Source: Pelosinus fermentans
GTDB taxonomy: Bacteria > Bacillota > Negativicutes > DSM-13327
DNA: 28,014 bases
NCBI GenBank assembly: GCA_002434245.1
Contig: DJJR01000038.1
Span: 1-28,014, forward strand
Direction of reading: 5' to 3'
The translations under genes were made by a program, and so were the position numbers. This document shows positions 16,172-25,350 of the stretch, one piece after another. Position 1 is the first letter of the stretch. Each line of letters starts with the position of its first letter. The notes beneath the pieces were generated by a model. The model made no database searches. It saw only the letters and a list, made by a program, of their open reading frames with translations, and was not told where the DNA came from.

Positions 16172-18109
16172 CTAATACTCTCTAGCCTGATCAATATTCT
16201 TTCGTAACGCTTTATATGCGTCTTGAATATTTTCACTGGCAGAAACTTCAGCAACACCGACTCGCCACCATGAATTATAATTATGCACCATGGTTTTAGG
16301 CAGCACTTTTATATCAATCAATGTAGAAATCGTTTGCTTTTTAGAATCAATGACTGCAGCTTTCAACTCATCTACTGTTTTAACGGTATAGGTTTTGCAT
16401 CCATAAGAAGCTGCATTCATAGCAAAATCAATAGGCACAAATCCGCCATCTAACTTGCCGCTTACTTCGTCTCTAAATCTAAATTCAGTACCGAAGCTTC
16501 CCATTCCGTTTCCTATTTGTAGATTGTTGATACAACCAAATGTCATATTATCCAATAGTATCACATTGATCTTTTTTCTTTCCTGAATAGATGTCGGTAA
16601 TTCAGAATGCAGCATCATATAGGAGCCATCACCAACGAATGTATATACCTCCTGGTCTGGTGCAGCCAATTTCACACCCAGGCTTGCATTTACTTCATAT
16701 CCCATGCAGGAAAATCCATATTCCATATGGTAGGTATTCGTTCCTTTTGCCCGCCAGACTCGCTGCAAATCTCCCGGCAAACTTCCTGATGCACCAACGA
16801 TAATATCAGTCTCACCAAGCATTTCATTCAATACGCCTAAGACTCTTGACTGGGTTAAGCAGGAACCAGTTACCTTTTTAAACTCTTCTAAAACGGCACG
16901 GTCAAGATGATCGTCAATTTCAGGAACAAAACCTTCACCTGTATATTCCACAGCATATACTCGATCTACTTCTGCCTTCAATTTATCTTTAGCGTCTTTT
17001 ATCTGGGTTTCATAGGCTGATTGATAATCTATTTTTTCTAATTCTTCCGTTAATACTTCCAAAGCAGCTTTTGCATCAGCGACCACTTTTACGCCATCCA
17101 ATTTATAAGCATCAAAAGCAGCTACATTTATATTTAAATAGTCCACCTCTGGATTCTGGAATATCCATTTCGAAGAGGTTGTAAAGTCTGTATACCTCGT
17201 ACCCACACCAATGACAAGATCTGTTTCTTTCGCAATTGTATTTGCTGCCAAACTGCCTGTTTCACCGATTCCGCCAAGATTTAATTCATGATCCCAGACG
17301 ATTGCACCTTTGCCAGCTTGCGTTTCTCCAAAAGGAATATTGAACTTCTCAGCAAAGAGTTTAAATACGGCTGCCGCTTCTGCGTATTTTACTCCACCGC
17401 CGCATATTAGAATGGGTTTCTTTTTTTTCGAAATAAGGGCAACTGCATCTTGAATCATTTCTTTCGTTGCAGGTCTTCTTTCAATTCGATGAACTCTCTT
17501 TTGAAAGAAATACTCTGGATAATCATACGCTTCCCCTTGCACATCCTGAGGCAGAGCGATTGTTACTGCTCCGGTATCTGCCGGATCTGTTAATACCCTC
17601 ATAGCGTTAATGCAGGCAGTCATGAGTTGTTCCGGGCGAGAAATTCGATCCCAGTATTTGCTTACTGCTTTGAAAGCATCATTTGTGCTAATTGAAAAGT
17701 CATGAAATTGTTCGATTTGCTGTAAAACAGGATCTGGCTGCCGAGTGGCATATACATCACCTGGCAAGAATAATACAGGAATTCTGTTGGCAGTTGCAGT
17801 CGCTGCTGCAGTTATCATATTGGCGGCCCCTGGACCTACGGATGATGTACAAGCATAGATTTGTTTTCTAAACTTTTGTTTAGCAAAGCCAATGGCTGCA
17901 TGCGCCATCCCTTGTTCATTCCGTCCCTGATGAACGATTAGATCACCTGCATCCTGCTCTAATGCCTGTCCTAATCCGATTACATTACCGTGACCAAAAA
18001 TGGTGAAGATGCCTTTGACAAATTTCCTTTCCACACCATCAAATTCAACGTATTGATTATTAAGGAATTTTATAAGTGCTTGAGCAACTGTAAGCCGTAT
18101 TTTTTTCAT
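16172..18109 (-). CDS. iolD: 3D-(3,5/4)-trihydroxycyclohexane-1,2-dione acylhydrolase IolD
   Basis: This 645-residue thiamine-diphosphate enzyme of the acetolactate-synthase superfamily hydrolyses the cyclic dione to 5-deoxyglucuronate, opening the inositol ring. Motifs are [19 protein letters not shown] (activating Glu65), [40 protein letters not shown] and the ThDP/Mg site [11 protein letters not shown] (493-495) through [16 protein letters not shown] (Asn521). Length matches known IolD (about 640). A GAGGTGG SD precedes ATG 18109. It is the last gene of the alcohol dehydrogenase-iolCBED run, 65 bp after iolE, and is followed by the bidirectional terminator. Confidence 0.95.
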   Translation of the reverse strand: MKKIRLTVAQALIKFLNNQYVEFDGVERKFVKGIFTIFGHGNVIGLGQALEQDAGDLIVHQGRNEQGMAHAAIGFAKQKFRKQIYACTSSVGPGAANMITAAATATANRIPVLFLPGDVYATRQPDPVLQQIEQFHDFSISTNDAFKAVSKYWDRISRPEQLMTACINAMRVLTDPADTGAVTIALPQDVQGEAYDYPEYFFQKRVHRIERRPATKEMIQDAVALISKKKKPILICGGGVKYAEAAAVFKLFAEKFNIPFGETQAGKGAIVWDHELNLGGIGETGSLAANTIAKETDLVIGVGTRYTDFTTSSKWIFQNPEVDYLNINVAAFDAYKLDGVKVVADAKAALEVLTEELEKIDYQSAYETQIKDAKDKLKAEVDRVYAVEYTGEGFVPEIDDHLDRAVLEEFKKVTGSCLTQSRVLGVLNEMLGETDIIVGASGSLPGDLQRVWRAKGTNTYHMEYGFSCMGYEVNASLGVKLAAPDQEVYTFVGDGSYMMLHSELPTSIQERKKINVILLDNMTFGCINNLQIGNGMGSFGTEFRFRDEVSGKLDGGFVPIDFAMNAASYGCKTYTVKTVDELKAAVIDSKKQTISTLIDIKVLPKTMVHNYNSWWRVGVAEVSASENIQDAYKALRKNIDQAREY

Positions 18110-18174
18110 AATGCCACCTCGCCTATCATTATTCTTTACCTTTGAATGACGAAATCATCTACCCTATAGATTTT

Positions 18175-19071
18175 TTAAAACCCTATTTTTTCTTTGATAT
18201 AGTTTCTAGCCTTTTGCGCATATTCAAAAGCATTTGCTTGTGCCGGATCCTGCTCTGCCTCTACTAACAACCATCCTTCATACTTATTTTCAGACAAAAT
18301 CGTAAAGATTGGCCCAAAATCGATGCATCCATCTCCTGGCACTGTAAATGCACCTGCTCTAACCCCTTGAAGGAAACTTAAATTTTCTTTTCTAACTTTC
18401 TCTCGCATTTCTGGACGCACATCTTTTAAATGAACATGTTTAATTCTGTTAACATATTTTTTTAATATCGAAATAAAATCTTCCCCTGAATACGCTAGAT
18501 GTCCTGAGTCAAATAATAAATATACCAAGTTTTCATCTGTCATATTCATAAGTCGGTCTATTTCTTCCGTAGTCTGAACTACAGTTCCCATATGATGATG
18601 ATAAACCAATTTCATATCCTTTTCTTTTGTTAAAGCACCTAATCTGTTTAAGCCCTCTGCAAATTTCTGCCACTCTTCATCATTTAAATGATATTTTCCT
18701 GTGAATATCGGAACATCCAGCTTTCCTTGTATACTATGTCCTTGTTCCGATACTACAATGACTTTAGCTCCCATGGCATACAGAAAATCTCTATGTAAAA
18801 TGAATTCTTTTGCCGTGTCTTCATATGGCTTTGTTGTCAAAAAGGCACTAAACCAAGCACTTGCTATTTGTAATCCTCTTAAAGCAAGGGCCTTTTTTAA
18901 AACATCTACATCTTTCGGATACTTACAACCTACTTCTGAGCCAGTAAAACCAGCAAGAGCCATTTCACTTATACATTGTTCAAAAGTATTTTCTTTCCCC
19001 AGATCCGGCATATCATCATTCGTCCAAGCAATGGGTGCAATTCCTAATTTTACTGTTTCCTTATTAAACAT
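18175..19071 (-). CDS. iolE: myo-inosose-2 dehydratase IolE
   Basis: This 298-residue TIM-barrel enzyme dehydrates 2-inosose to the cyclic dione used by IolD. It starts [20 protein letters not shown]; the phrase [13 protein letters not shown] is characteristic of IolE. Metal-type residues are in [12 protein letters not shown] (His), [14 protein letters not shown] (Asp, His), [11 protein letters not shown] (His) and [10 protein letters not shown] (Glu). GGAGG lies before ATG 19071. It sits between iolB (10-bp gap) and iolD. Length is normal for IolE. Confidence 0.94.
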   Translation of the reverse strand: MFNKETVKLGIAPIAWTNDDMPDLGKENTFEQCISEMALAGFTGSEVGCKYPKDVDVLKKALALRGLQIASAWFSAFLTTKPYEDTAKEFILHRDFLYAMGAKVIVVSEQGHSIQGKLDVPIFTGKYHLNDEEWQKFAEGLNRLGALTKEKDMKLVYHHHMGTVVQTTEEIDRLMNMTDENLVYLLFDSGHLAYSGEDFISILKKYVNRIKHVHLKDVRPEMREKVRKENLSFLQGVRAGAFTVPGDGCIDFGPIFTILSENKYEGWLLVEAEQDPAQANAFEYAQKARNYIKEKIGF

Positions 19072-19081
19072 ACCCTTCCTC

Positions 19082-19870
19082 CTATTTATCCGGCCATATT
19101 TTCACATTTTTATCTAGTAACCATGTATGCTTTTCATCATCAATCCGATCAGTCCATGGATTATTCTCCAAATGCCTGATCATCCAGCAATAATACATCG
19201 CATAGCCTGGAGCAGATGTTTGGGGGTGTACTAAACCTCCTGGTATTGCTAAAAAGCTATTATCTTGTATTTTATAAGCATCTTCACCGACTAGACATAA
19301 ACCAAATCCCTGGGGTTTATTGAATTTGTAGTAATACACTTCTGGCTGCGGATGATGATGAGGAGGGTAACTCGACCACTTACCGGGATAGGTTATTACT
19401 TCGCCCATAACCATATTGGAGTAAGGGGCATTACGATAATCAAATACGGTTCTAACGACTCTTCTTGCAACATCATTCCAAACGCCTTCACCAAAAATAT
19501 CACTTTGACAGTCAGCAGGACTGTATAGCTTAGCTGCAAAACCATTCTCATTTTCAGTACATTGAACGAGTATTTCACTTGCCTCTAAGAATTCTACAGT
19601 AACCTCTGTCTCTTTTGGAACATGCAAACACCAAGGATCTTCGTCAAATACAGATCGTCTTTCGATCACTTCTTCTCTAGCAGACCATTTGATCTTGATC
19701 TTCCCATCTAATAGCAAAATAGCCATTTCTTTATGCTGCTGATAATAGGATTCATGAGAATCTTTATCGAGTTTTATAATGCTGATATCCATTAGCATTT
19801 CTTTATTTTTTCCATTGACTTCACATAATGAATTTAAACCATATTTTAACTCACCGATATTGTGAATCAT
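19082..19870 (-). CDS. iolB: 5-deoxy-glucuronate isomerase IolB
   Basis: This 262-residue double-cupin protein converts 5-deoxyglucuronate to 2-deoxy-5-keto-gluconate. The cupin metal site is seen in [20 protein letters not shown] followed by GFG, with a later His in [20 protein letters not shown]. The end, [20 protein letters not shown], is typical of IolB. The stop codon of iolC and the SD of iolB overlap (TAGGAGG), so the two are translationally coupled. The 262-residue length is close to the B. subtilis protein. Confidence 0.94.
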   Translation of the reverse strand: MIHNIGELKYGLNSLCEVNGKNKEMLMDISIIKLDKDSHESYYQQHKEMAILLLDGKIKIKWSAREEVIERRSVFDEDPWCLHVPKETEVTVEFLEASEILVQCTENENGFAAKLYSPADCQSDIFGEGVWNDVARRVVRTVFDYRNAPYSNMVMGEVITYPGKWSSYPPHHHPQPEVYYYKFNKPQGFGLCLVGEDAYKIQDNSFLAIPGGLVHPQTSAPGYAMYYCWMIRHLENNPWTDRIDDEKHTWLLDKNVKIWPDK

Positions 19871-19882
19871 AATATTATCCTC

Positions 19883-20899
19883 CTACATTCTTGCTACCAT
19901 CTCTCCATGTTCCTCTTTGCTCTTTCTGATAAATTCTGTTACTTCTTCAACCGTTGGCATTGCTTCGGAACAACTATGACTAGCTACTAGCATAGCAGCG
20001 GAAGCACTGCCAAATTCTAAACAGTCAATCATGTCCCAACCTTCCAACAATCCATAGATAAAGGCTGATGCATAAGCGTCGCCTCCGCCAAATGACTTAA
20101 GAAGTTTAACGGGAAAGGGTTTAATATTGTATTTTTTCCCATCTGTCGTGTAAGCGGTTGAACCATCTTTTCCATGCTTAATCACGACAATTTTATTTCC
20201 ATATGCAAGCCATCGTTTCGCAGTCTCTTCATCACTGCTCTCTTTAGTCATCAGTCCTTGCATCAGATCAAACTCTTCTCTTGATCCTATAATTAAATCA
20301 CTGCTCTTACCAACGATAGAATAATAAATGGCAATCTCGTCTTTATTCAGCCATGAATATGCACGATAATCAACGTCAAAAATAACCACGGTGTTATGTT
20401 TCTTCGCATATTCCAGAGCCTTTAATACGGCTTCCCTAGAAGGGCTTTTTGCCAATGCAGTTCCGGATACAACAATTGCTTTCACATTTTTTATGTATTC
20501 TTCATTAATTTCTTCCACTGCTAAACTTAAATCAGCAATGTCATTTCGATACATGAGAATGCTGCTTTCCGTAGGACTCAATATTTCCGTGAAAGTAAGA
20601 CCTAATGATTCACCATTCTTTGCCTTATAAATTTGGGATGTATCGATTCCTTCTTTATTAAAATAATCAATAATGAATTCACCAAATCGATCTTTTGATA
20701 CTTTTCCTATAAATCCTACTTTTTTACCTAATCTAGCTAAACCGACTGCTATATTAGCTGGTGATCCGCCTAGGTACTTTTTAAAAGTTGTACTTTCGGC
20801 AAGGGTTCTATTTATATCCACAGGATTAAAATCAATTGCGGCTCTTCCAATCGGTACAATATCAAATTTTCTGCTGTTATCAAATTCAAGATGTTTCAT
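19883..20899 (-). CDS. iolC: 5-dehydro-2-deoxygluconokinase IolC
   Basis: This 338-residue PfkB/ribokinase-family enzyme phosphorylates 2-deoxy-5-keto-gluconate to DKGP, the usual inducer for IolR. PfkB signature 1 is GGSPANIAVGLARLG (44-58). Signature 2 reads SFGGGDAYASAFIYGLLEG with catalytic Asp274; the usual GAGD is GGGD here, a variant also seen in IolC proteins. The N-terminal segment FDIVPIGRAAIDFNPVDINR is characteristic of IolC. AAGGAGG precedes ATG 20899. It follows the alcohol dehydrogenase by 42 bp and precedes iolB by 12 bp. Confidence 0.94.
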   Translation of the reverse strand: MKHLEFDNSRKFDIVPIGRAAIDFNPVDINRTLAESTTFKKYLGGSPANIAVGLARLGKKVGFIGKVSKDRFGEFIIDYFNKEGIDTSQIYKAKNGESLGLTFTEILSPTESSILMYRNDIADLSLAVEEINEEYIKNVKAIVVSGTALAKSPSREAVLKALEYAKKHNTVVIFDVDYRAYSWLNKDEIAIYYSIVGKSSDLIIGSREEFDLMQGLMTKESSDEETAKRWLAYGNKIVVIKHGKDGSTAYTTDGKKYNIKPFPVKLLKSFGGGDAYASAFIYGLLEGWDMIDCLEFGSASAAMLVASHSCSEAMPTVEEVTEFIRKSKEEHGEMVARM

Positions 20900-20941
20900 T
20901 TTATCCTCCTTTTTTTTGCTTTGTATTTATCTTTTATCAAT

Positions 20942-22096
20942 TTATTTCCATAGAGCTTTGTAAATATTGATTATATCTTCTTTTCCAACGTTTCGTATTG
21001 TATTTTGCGGGCTGCCGCTCTTTAAGGCATCTTCCGCCATCTTATCTAACTGATCAAAGAATTTTTTCTTATCTACGCCAAACTGTTCCGGCGTGCTGAC
21101 CTGCAATTGAGCGCATAATTTTTCTACTTCTGTTATAAAGGCTTGCCCGCCTTGCAAGTCACTCATGTTGTTTTCATAAATTCCCGTTGCTCTTGCTAAA
21201 TCACAAAACCGTTCCGGAGTTCCACCCAAAGCAAATTTTAAACATTCAGAAAGCAGCATTGCATTTGATAAACCGTGAGGCACATGAAAAAGTGCTCCTA
21301 TGGGCCTGCTCATTCCATGGACAATTGTTACGGAAGAGTTATTAAAAGCAATGCCAGCTTCCAGTGCTGCTATGGACATTTCTTTTCTTGCTTCTATGTC
21401 CTTGCCATCTTTATAAGCTGTTAACAAATTTTTAAAAACCCTTTTAACTGCTGATACTGCAAAAGTATCTGACATCGGCTGGGATTTCTTCGATGTATAG
21501 GCTTCTATAGCATGTGTTAAAGCATCAATGCCAGTCGCTGCCGTAACGTTGGGCGGTGACGTAAGGGTTAATTCTGGATCTACAATCGCTACTGCAGGTA
21601 ATAAGGGGGCTCCTTTCAGCAGCATTTTCACCTCAGTTTGTGTATCTGATATGATGGTGAATTGGGTCGCCTCTGAACCAGTTCCAGCCGTTGTTGGTAT
21701 GGCAATTAACGCAGGCGGCAGAGTAGTGATTTCTTTTCCCATATAGTCTGCTAAGGTTCCTGGATTTGCCAGCATGGCACCAATGGCTTTCATCGTATCA
21801 ATCGGACTGCCCCCGCCTATAGCGATCAGAAAATCACAATTTGTTTCTTTATACGTTTTAACCCCTTGATAAACCATTTTATCGATAGGCTCACTATTGA
21901 TTTCTGCAAACAATTCATATCCGATCTTTTGTTTTTCTAATAAATTGATTAATTTTTGAACATTTCCAATGCTCACCATTATTTTGTCAGTAACGATAAG
22001 AGCTTTATTTCCGGATTTCTTCAAATAAGAACCAGATTTCTCTAATGCCTCAATCCCCGAAATAATCGTTCCTGGAATTAGAAATACATTCGACAT
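20942..22096 (-). CDS. Iron-containing (group III) alcohol dehydrogenase
   Basis: This 384-residue protein has the NAD-binding loop GGGSPIDTMKAIGA (94-107) and the metal ligands of the Fe-ADH family: D191 and H195 in TGIDALTHAIEAYTS, and H260 and H274 in IVHGMSRPIGALFHVPHG. I chose ATG 22096 (MSNVFLIPG) from three close ATGs because AAAAGGAT lies about 9 nt upstream; 22105 is possible. It is the first gene of the run with iolCBED and has its own promoter and operator-like site. Possible roles are reduction of malonic semialdehyde to 3-hydroxypropionate, or of an aldehyde made by the neighbouring (now broken) acylating aldehyde dehydrogenase, to reoxidise NADH. Sulfoacetaldehyde or butanal reductases are in the same family. 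Substrate is unknown. Confidence 0.88.
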   Translation of the reverse strand: MSNVFLIPGTIISGIEALEKSGSYLKKSGNKALIVTDKIMVSIGNVQKLINLLEKQKIGYELFAEINSEPIDKMVYQGVKTYKETNCDFLIAIGGGSPIDTMKAIGAMLANPGTLADYMGKEITTLPPALIAIPTTAGTGSEATQFTIISDTQTEVKMLLKGAPLLPAVAIVDPELTLTSPPNVTAATGIDALTHAIEAYTSKKSQPMSDTFAVSAVKRVFKNLLTAYKDGKDIEARKEMSIAALEAGIAFNNSSVTIVHGMSRPIGALFHVPHGLSNAMLLSECLKFALGGTPERFCDLARATGIYENNMSDLQGGQAFITEVEKLCAQLQVSTPEQFGVDKKKFFDQLDKMAEDALKSGSPQNTIRNVGKEDIINIYKALWK

Positions 22097-22132
22097 AATC
22101 ATCATCCTTTTTACACGTGCAATTTTTGTATA

Positions 22133-22157
22133 TTTTGATCATGTTATGGTTATATTA
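22133..22157. promoter_or_regulatory. Operator-like site downstream of the alcohol dehydrogenase promoter
   Basis: TTTGATCATGTTATGG (22134-22149) matches TTTGATCATATTATGG at 27115-27130 in 15 of 16 bases, and GGTTATATT (22148-22156) recurs at 27047-27055 and 27151-27159. It lies about 20-45 bp past the expected transcription start, a good place for a repressor to act. Confidence 0.5.
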
Positions 22158-22184
22158 AGATGTTAATTATTATTTTATAGTTAC

Positions 22185-22213
22185 ATTCTAGTATATTTAA
22201 AGAGTAATTGCAA
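22185..22213 (-). promoter_or_regulatory. Promoter of the alcohol dehydrogenase-iolCBED operon
   Basis: In minus sense, TTGCAA (22213-22208), a 17-bp spacer and TAGAAT (22190-22185). It lies about 90 bp before the alcohol dehydrogenase ATG, in the gap after the CoA-transferase pseudogene. Confidence 0.6.
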
Positions 22214-22284
22214 TATTAAATTATCACTCTTTTTAAAAATATTTTAATATTATAAATTTTCAGTAATTAATGTCTCAATAGAGC

Positions 22285-23202
22285 TTACTTTGTACATTTT
22301 GATAACATCTCACCGAGTCCTATCTTTTCTTCTCTAAAAATCCGAGGGTCCATAGTTTTAATATCTCGAGCTATAATCGGTTCAATGAGCTAATACATCT
22401 TTCTTAAGCTCGACTCCCGGAGCAATTTCAATTAAAACCATGCCCTCAGGCGTTAAACGAAATACTGCCCGCTCAGTAATATAGAGAATCGATTGCTTGC
22501 TTTCCTGAGCATATTTGCCACTAAAAGTAATCTGTTCAACATGATCTAAGAACTTTTTATTTCACCCTTCTGTAATGATATGTAATCTGCCATCTGCAAC
22601 TTCGACCTTTAAACCTCCTGCCATAAGGTACCAAGAAATATGACTTCTTTTGTATTCTGAGTAATGTTAATAAAACCACCACAGCCAGCTAGACAGCCTT
22701 TAAACTTACTTACATTAATATTTCCATGCTTATCGGTCCTGCTACCCCCAGAAATGCTAAATCCAGACCACCGCAATCATAGAAGTCAAATTGATAAGGC
22801 TGATCCAATATAGTCAACCACAATCCCCGGAACTTTTAAATTCATAGGATGCATGATGCTGCCAGACTTAACGACACGCTCTACCTGTACAATGACAATT
22901 CCTCCAGAATTTCTGGCAACTTGGGCAATAGATAAAAGTTCTAGGGAAACACACTCCTTTTCAATGGAAATATTACCATTTTCATCAGCCGTAGTGTCAC
23001 GAATTAACGCAACATCGATTGGGAAAGGTTTATACCATAGCCATTCCTCATTACCTAACTCAATCACTTCCACAAGATCTTGTATGGTCTTTGGGTTAAT
23101 TCCCCCCCTCAATCCTGCACTACCAACAAAACCACTCGTAGCAATCGTAGCAGCCTCTTCAATAAGATTAGCTGCTTCTGCCGCAGTAATGATCTTGACC
23201 AT
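22285..23202 (-). pseudogene. Decayed propionate/acetate CoA-transferase (Pct-like)
   Basis: Read across frames, this stretch matches a propionate CoA-transferase of about 520 residues but has only room for about 305. The start is intact (ATG 23202 with AAGGGG): MVKIITAAEAANLIEE, ATSGFVGSA. It then jumps to GGINPKTIQDLVEV, loss of roughly 120 residues. It continues NISIEKECVSLELLSIAQVA and VQVERVVKSG to VVDYI, then a second loss near 22795 removes the region holding the catalytic Glu. Further pieces lie in other frames: [62 protein letters not shown], an in-frame TGA at 22562-22564, [15 protein letters not shown] and [20 protein letters not shown]. The tail EPIIARDIKTMDPRIF ends at 22285. At least four frame breaks and one stop make it non-functional. 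Confidence 0.85.
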
Positions 23203-23254
23203 AACACACCCCTTTTCCTATCGCAATTTTACGCCAAAACCAAAGCAACAACGA

Positions 23255-24410
23255 TTACTTATCTTTAAGCATGATTTCACCAAATAGTTCTTCATCCGTT
23301 GGCATATTATGCTCGATTGGGGATGAAATCCATGTGATATTAAGCAGATCTTTCCAAGTAATATTGCTGGATGAGGCATTTCCACCCCAAGTTCCGCAGC
23401 CTAAGGTCAACGTCATTGGCATACCATTCGTCCATGCCCCGCTATTAGCCAGACATTGAGGCTGGCGGACCATAATCCTGCTAGTCTTCGTAGCTAGCGC
23501 CAGCTGCTTGATATGTTCTTCATTAAAAGAGTGAATTCCACACGAATGCCCTCTTCCGTGATAGTTGGTAATCTCATTTACATGGTCGATTGCTTCTTGA
23601 AAATGATCATATTGAAATAAAGCCACTACCATAGATAGTTTTTCACCAGAAAAAGGAGCTTCCGGCCCAATTTGGCTCTCTTCCACCATGATAAATTTGC
23701 AATCCTCTGGTATGTTTATCCCGGCTGCATTAGCAATGGTCTGTACTGACTGGGCAATAATCTTAGCATTTAAATGTTGATCCACCCACATGACTTGCTG
23801 CAGTTTTGCTTTTTGTTCCGGACTAAGCAAATAACCGCCTTCGCCTTTAAGGCATGCTATAAATTCGGCATATATCTTTTTCTGAATGACCAGCGAATTT
23901 TCGGTAGAGCAGCTCGTAGCAAAATCAAAAGTTTTACTGCGCATCACTTTATTTGCAGCATCCTTTAAATCAGCAGTTTCGTCTACTACAACAACCGAAT
24001 TTCCTTGTCCAACGCCATAAGCTGGAGTTCCCGATGAATAAGCTGACTTTACTAATGCTCCACCGCCTGTTGCAACAACTAGATCACATTGTTTCATCAA
24101 TTCATTTGTTGATTCAAGAGTCGGTTCTTCAATGCCAATGACTAAATTCTCTGGAGCATTGTATTTTTTCAGAGTAGTTCGTATGATATTCACAATGTGG
24201 GTATTCGTTTTTTTCGTCCGGGGATGGGGTGCAAGAATGATCGCATTCCTTGTCTTAAGGTCCATCTTTTACAATATTCCATACAATAGCAGTAACCAGT
24301 TCATCTACCTTTTCTTGACTGTAACCACTGGCGATATTTTGCGCTTGACGTGCTCTTACAATTAAACTAGCAATGTAATCCTCTGTATTTAAATGTATCG
24401 GCTTATTCAT
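23255..24410 (-). pseudogene. CoA-acylating aldehyde dehydrogenase with internal deletion and frameshift
   Basis: A 336-codon frame (24265-23255) holds the catalytic part: RNAIILAPHPRTKKTN, GGGALVKSAYSSGTPAYGVG, FDFATSCSTENSLVI (nucleophile-type Cys) and GHSCGIHSFNEEH. It lacks the first 130 or so residues. Just upstream, in a different frame, an ATG at 24410 with AGGAG opens MNKPIHLNTEDYIASLIVRA and IVWNIVKDGP, then stops at once. That is the proper N-terminus of this family, so about 85-90 residues of the NAD-binding domain are deleted at the junction near 24266 and the frame is broken. Relatives include acylating acetaldehyde, succinate-semialdehyde and sulfoacetaldehyde dehydrogenases. 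It follows iolJ by 61 bp. A truncated 336-residue protein could still be made from ATG 24265, but activity is unlikely. Confidence 0.8.
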
Positions 24411-24471
24411 TACGAGTTCTCCTTACTTTATAATCTTTATAAGCTCATATCTTTACTTAAGGTAAGGGATT

Positions 24472-25317
24472 TTATGCTTTATTTTGACTGCCGAAAATTA
24501 AAATATGGTTTTTAACATTTTCATATGTTGCGTCAAGCACAGTGTCAAGATATTGAAAGAATGTAATATCTTTTGATCCCTTAGACAATTGGTTAACTTT
24601 TTGAGCAACATTTTCAAAAGATGCGGTAGCAATATTCACTTTTTTGATTTTATGCTGTATGCAATTTTTAAAATCATCAGGAGTAAGCCCTGAACCACCG
24701 TGTAAGACCAAAGGACAATCAATTGCCTGAGCAATTTCCTCTAACCGCTTAAACTGCAATTTAGGCTGTTCTTTGTAATGCCCATGGGCTGTTCCGATTG
24801 CTACCGCTAAAGCATCAACGTGCGTTTCGTCATAAAATGATTTGGCTTGAGCAACAGAAGTGATCAGCACTTCCACATTTTCATAATCCCCTTCACTGCC
24901 GCCAACTTTACCGATTTCCGCTTCTACAGAAGCACCATATTCCGCAGCCATTTTTTTGACTTTATTCGTCATTTCAATATTTTTTTCCAAAGGATAAGCG
25001 GATCCATCAAACATTACCGAACTAAATCCCAGCTGCAGCGCCTGGGCAATCACTTCCATGCTGGTACCATGATCCAGATGCACAACAATGGGAATGGCAG
25101 CTTTCTTAGCCGCCTCTACCATCACAGGACCAATAAGATGCAGCGGAGAATACCTCAGCCGCCCTTCTGCTACTTGCAGAATAATGGGAGAATTTAATTC
25201 CTCCCCTGCTTTTATAGCTCCCATAACCATTTCCATATTTGCTACATTAAAAGCCCCAATTCCATATTTTTCTTCACGAATGTTTTTCAATGCATTTTCC
25301 AATGTAACTAAAGACAT
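24472..25317 (-). CDS. iolJ: Class II aldolase IolJ (6-phospho-5-dehydro-2-deoxy-D-gluconate aldolase)
   Basis: This 281-residue zinc aldolase of the FbaA/GatY class has zinc and catalytic residues in VVHLDHGTSMEV (H80, D82, H83), EAEIGKVGGSEGDYE (Glu132-134 region), AIGTAHGHYKEQPKLQF (H180) and LVLHGGSGLTPDDF (H206). In the iol pathway it splits DKGP into dihydroxyacetone phosphate and malonic semialdehyde. The family also includes fructose- and tagatose-bisphosphate aldolases, so the assignment rests partly on its place 33 bp after iolA. AAAGGAGG precedes ATG 25317. Confidence 0.9.
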   Translation of the reverse strand: MSLVTLENALKNIREEKYGIGAFNVANMEMVMGAIKAGEELNSPIILQVAEGRLRYSPLHLIGPVMVEAAKKAAIPIVVHLDHGTSMEVIAQALQLGFSSVMFDGSAYPLEKNIEMTNKVKKMAAEYGASVEAEIGKVGGSEGDYENVEVLITSVAQAKSFYDETHVDALAVAIGTAHGHYKEQPKLQFKRLEEIAQAIDCPLVLHGGSGLTPDDFKNCIQHKIKKVNIATASFENVAQKVNQLSKGSKDITFFQYLDTVLDATYENVKNHILIFGSQNKA

Positions 25318-25350
25318 GATTTTCCTCCTTTCAAATTCAGCTTTTTTTCT

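Noticed and set aside
22562..22564. In-frame TGA as a possible selenocysteine codon
   Set aside because: The gene also has large deletions and several frameshifts, and the position is not a catalytic one in this family, so it is simple decay.
22853..23287. 144-codon plus-strand frame
   Set aside because: Antisense to the CoA-transferase remnant and the end of the aldehyde dehydrogenase remnant; no SD or recognisable motif.
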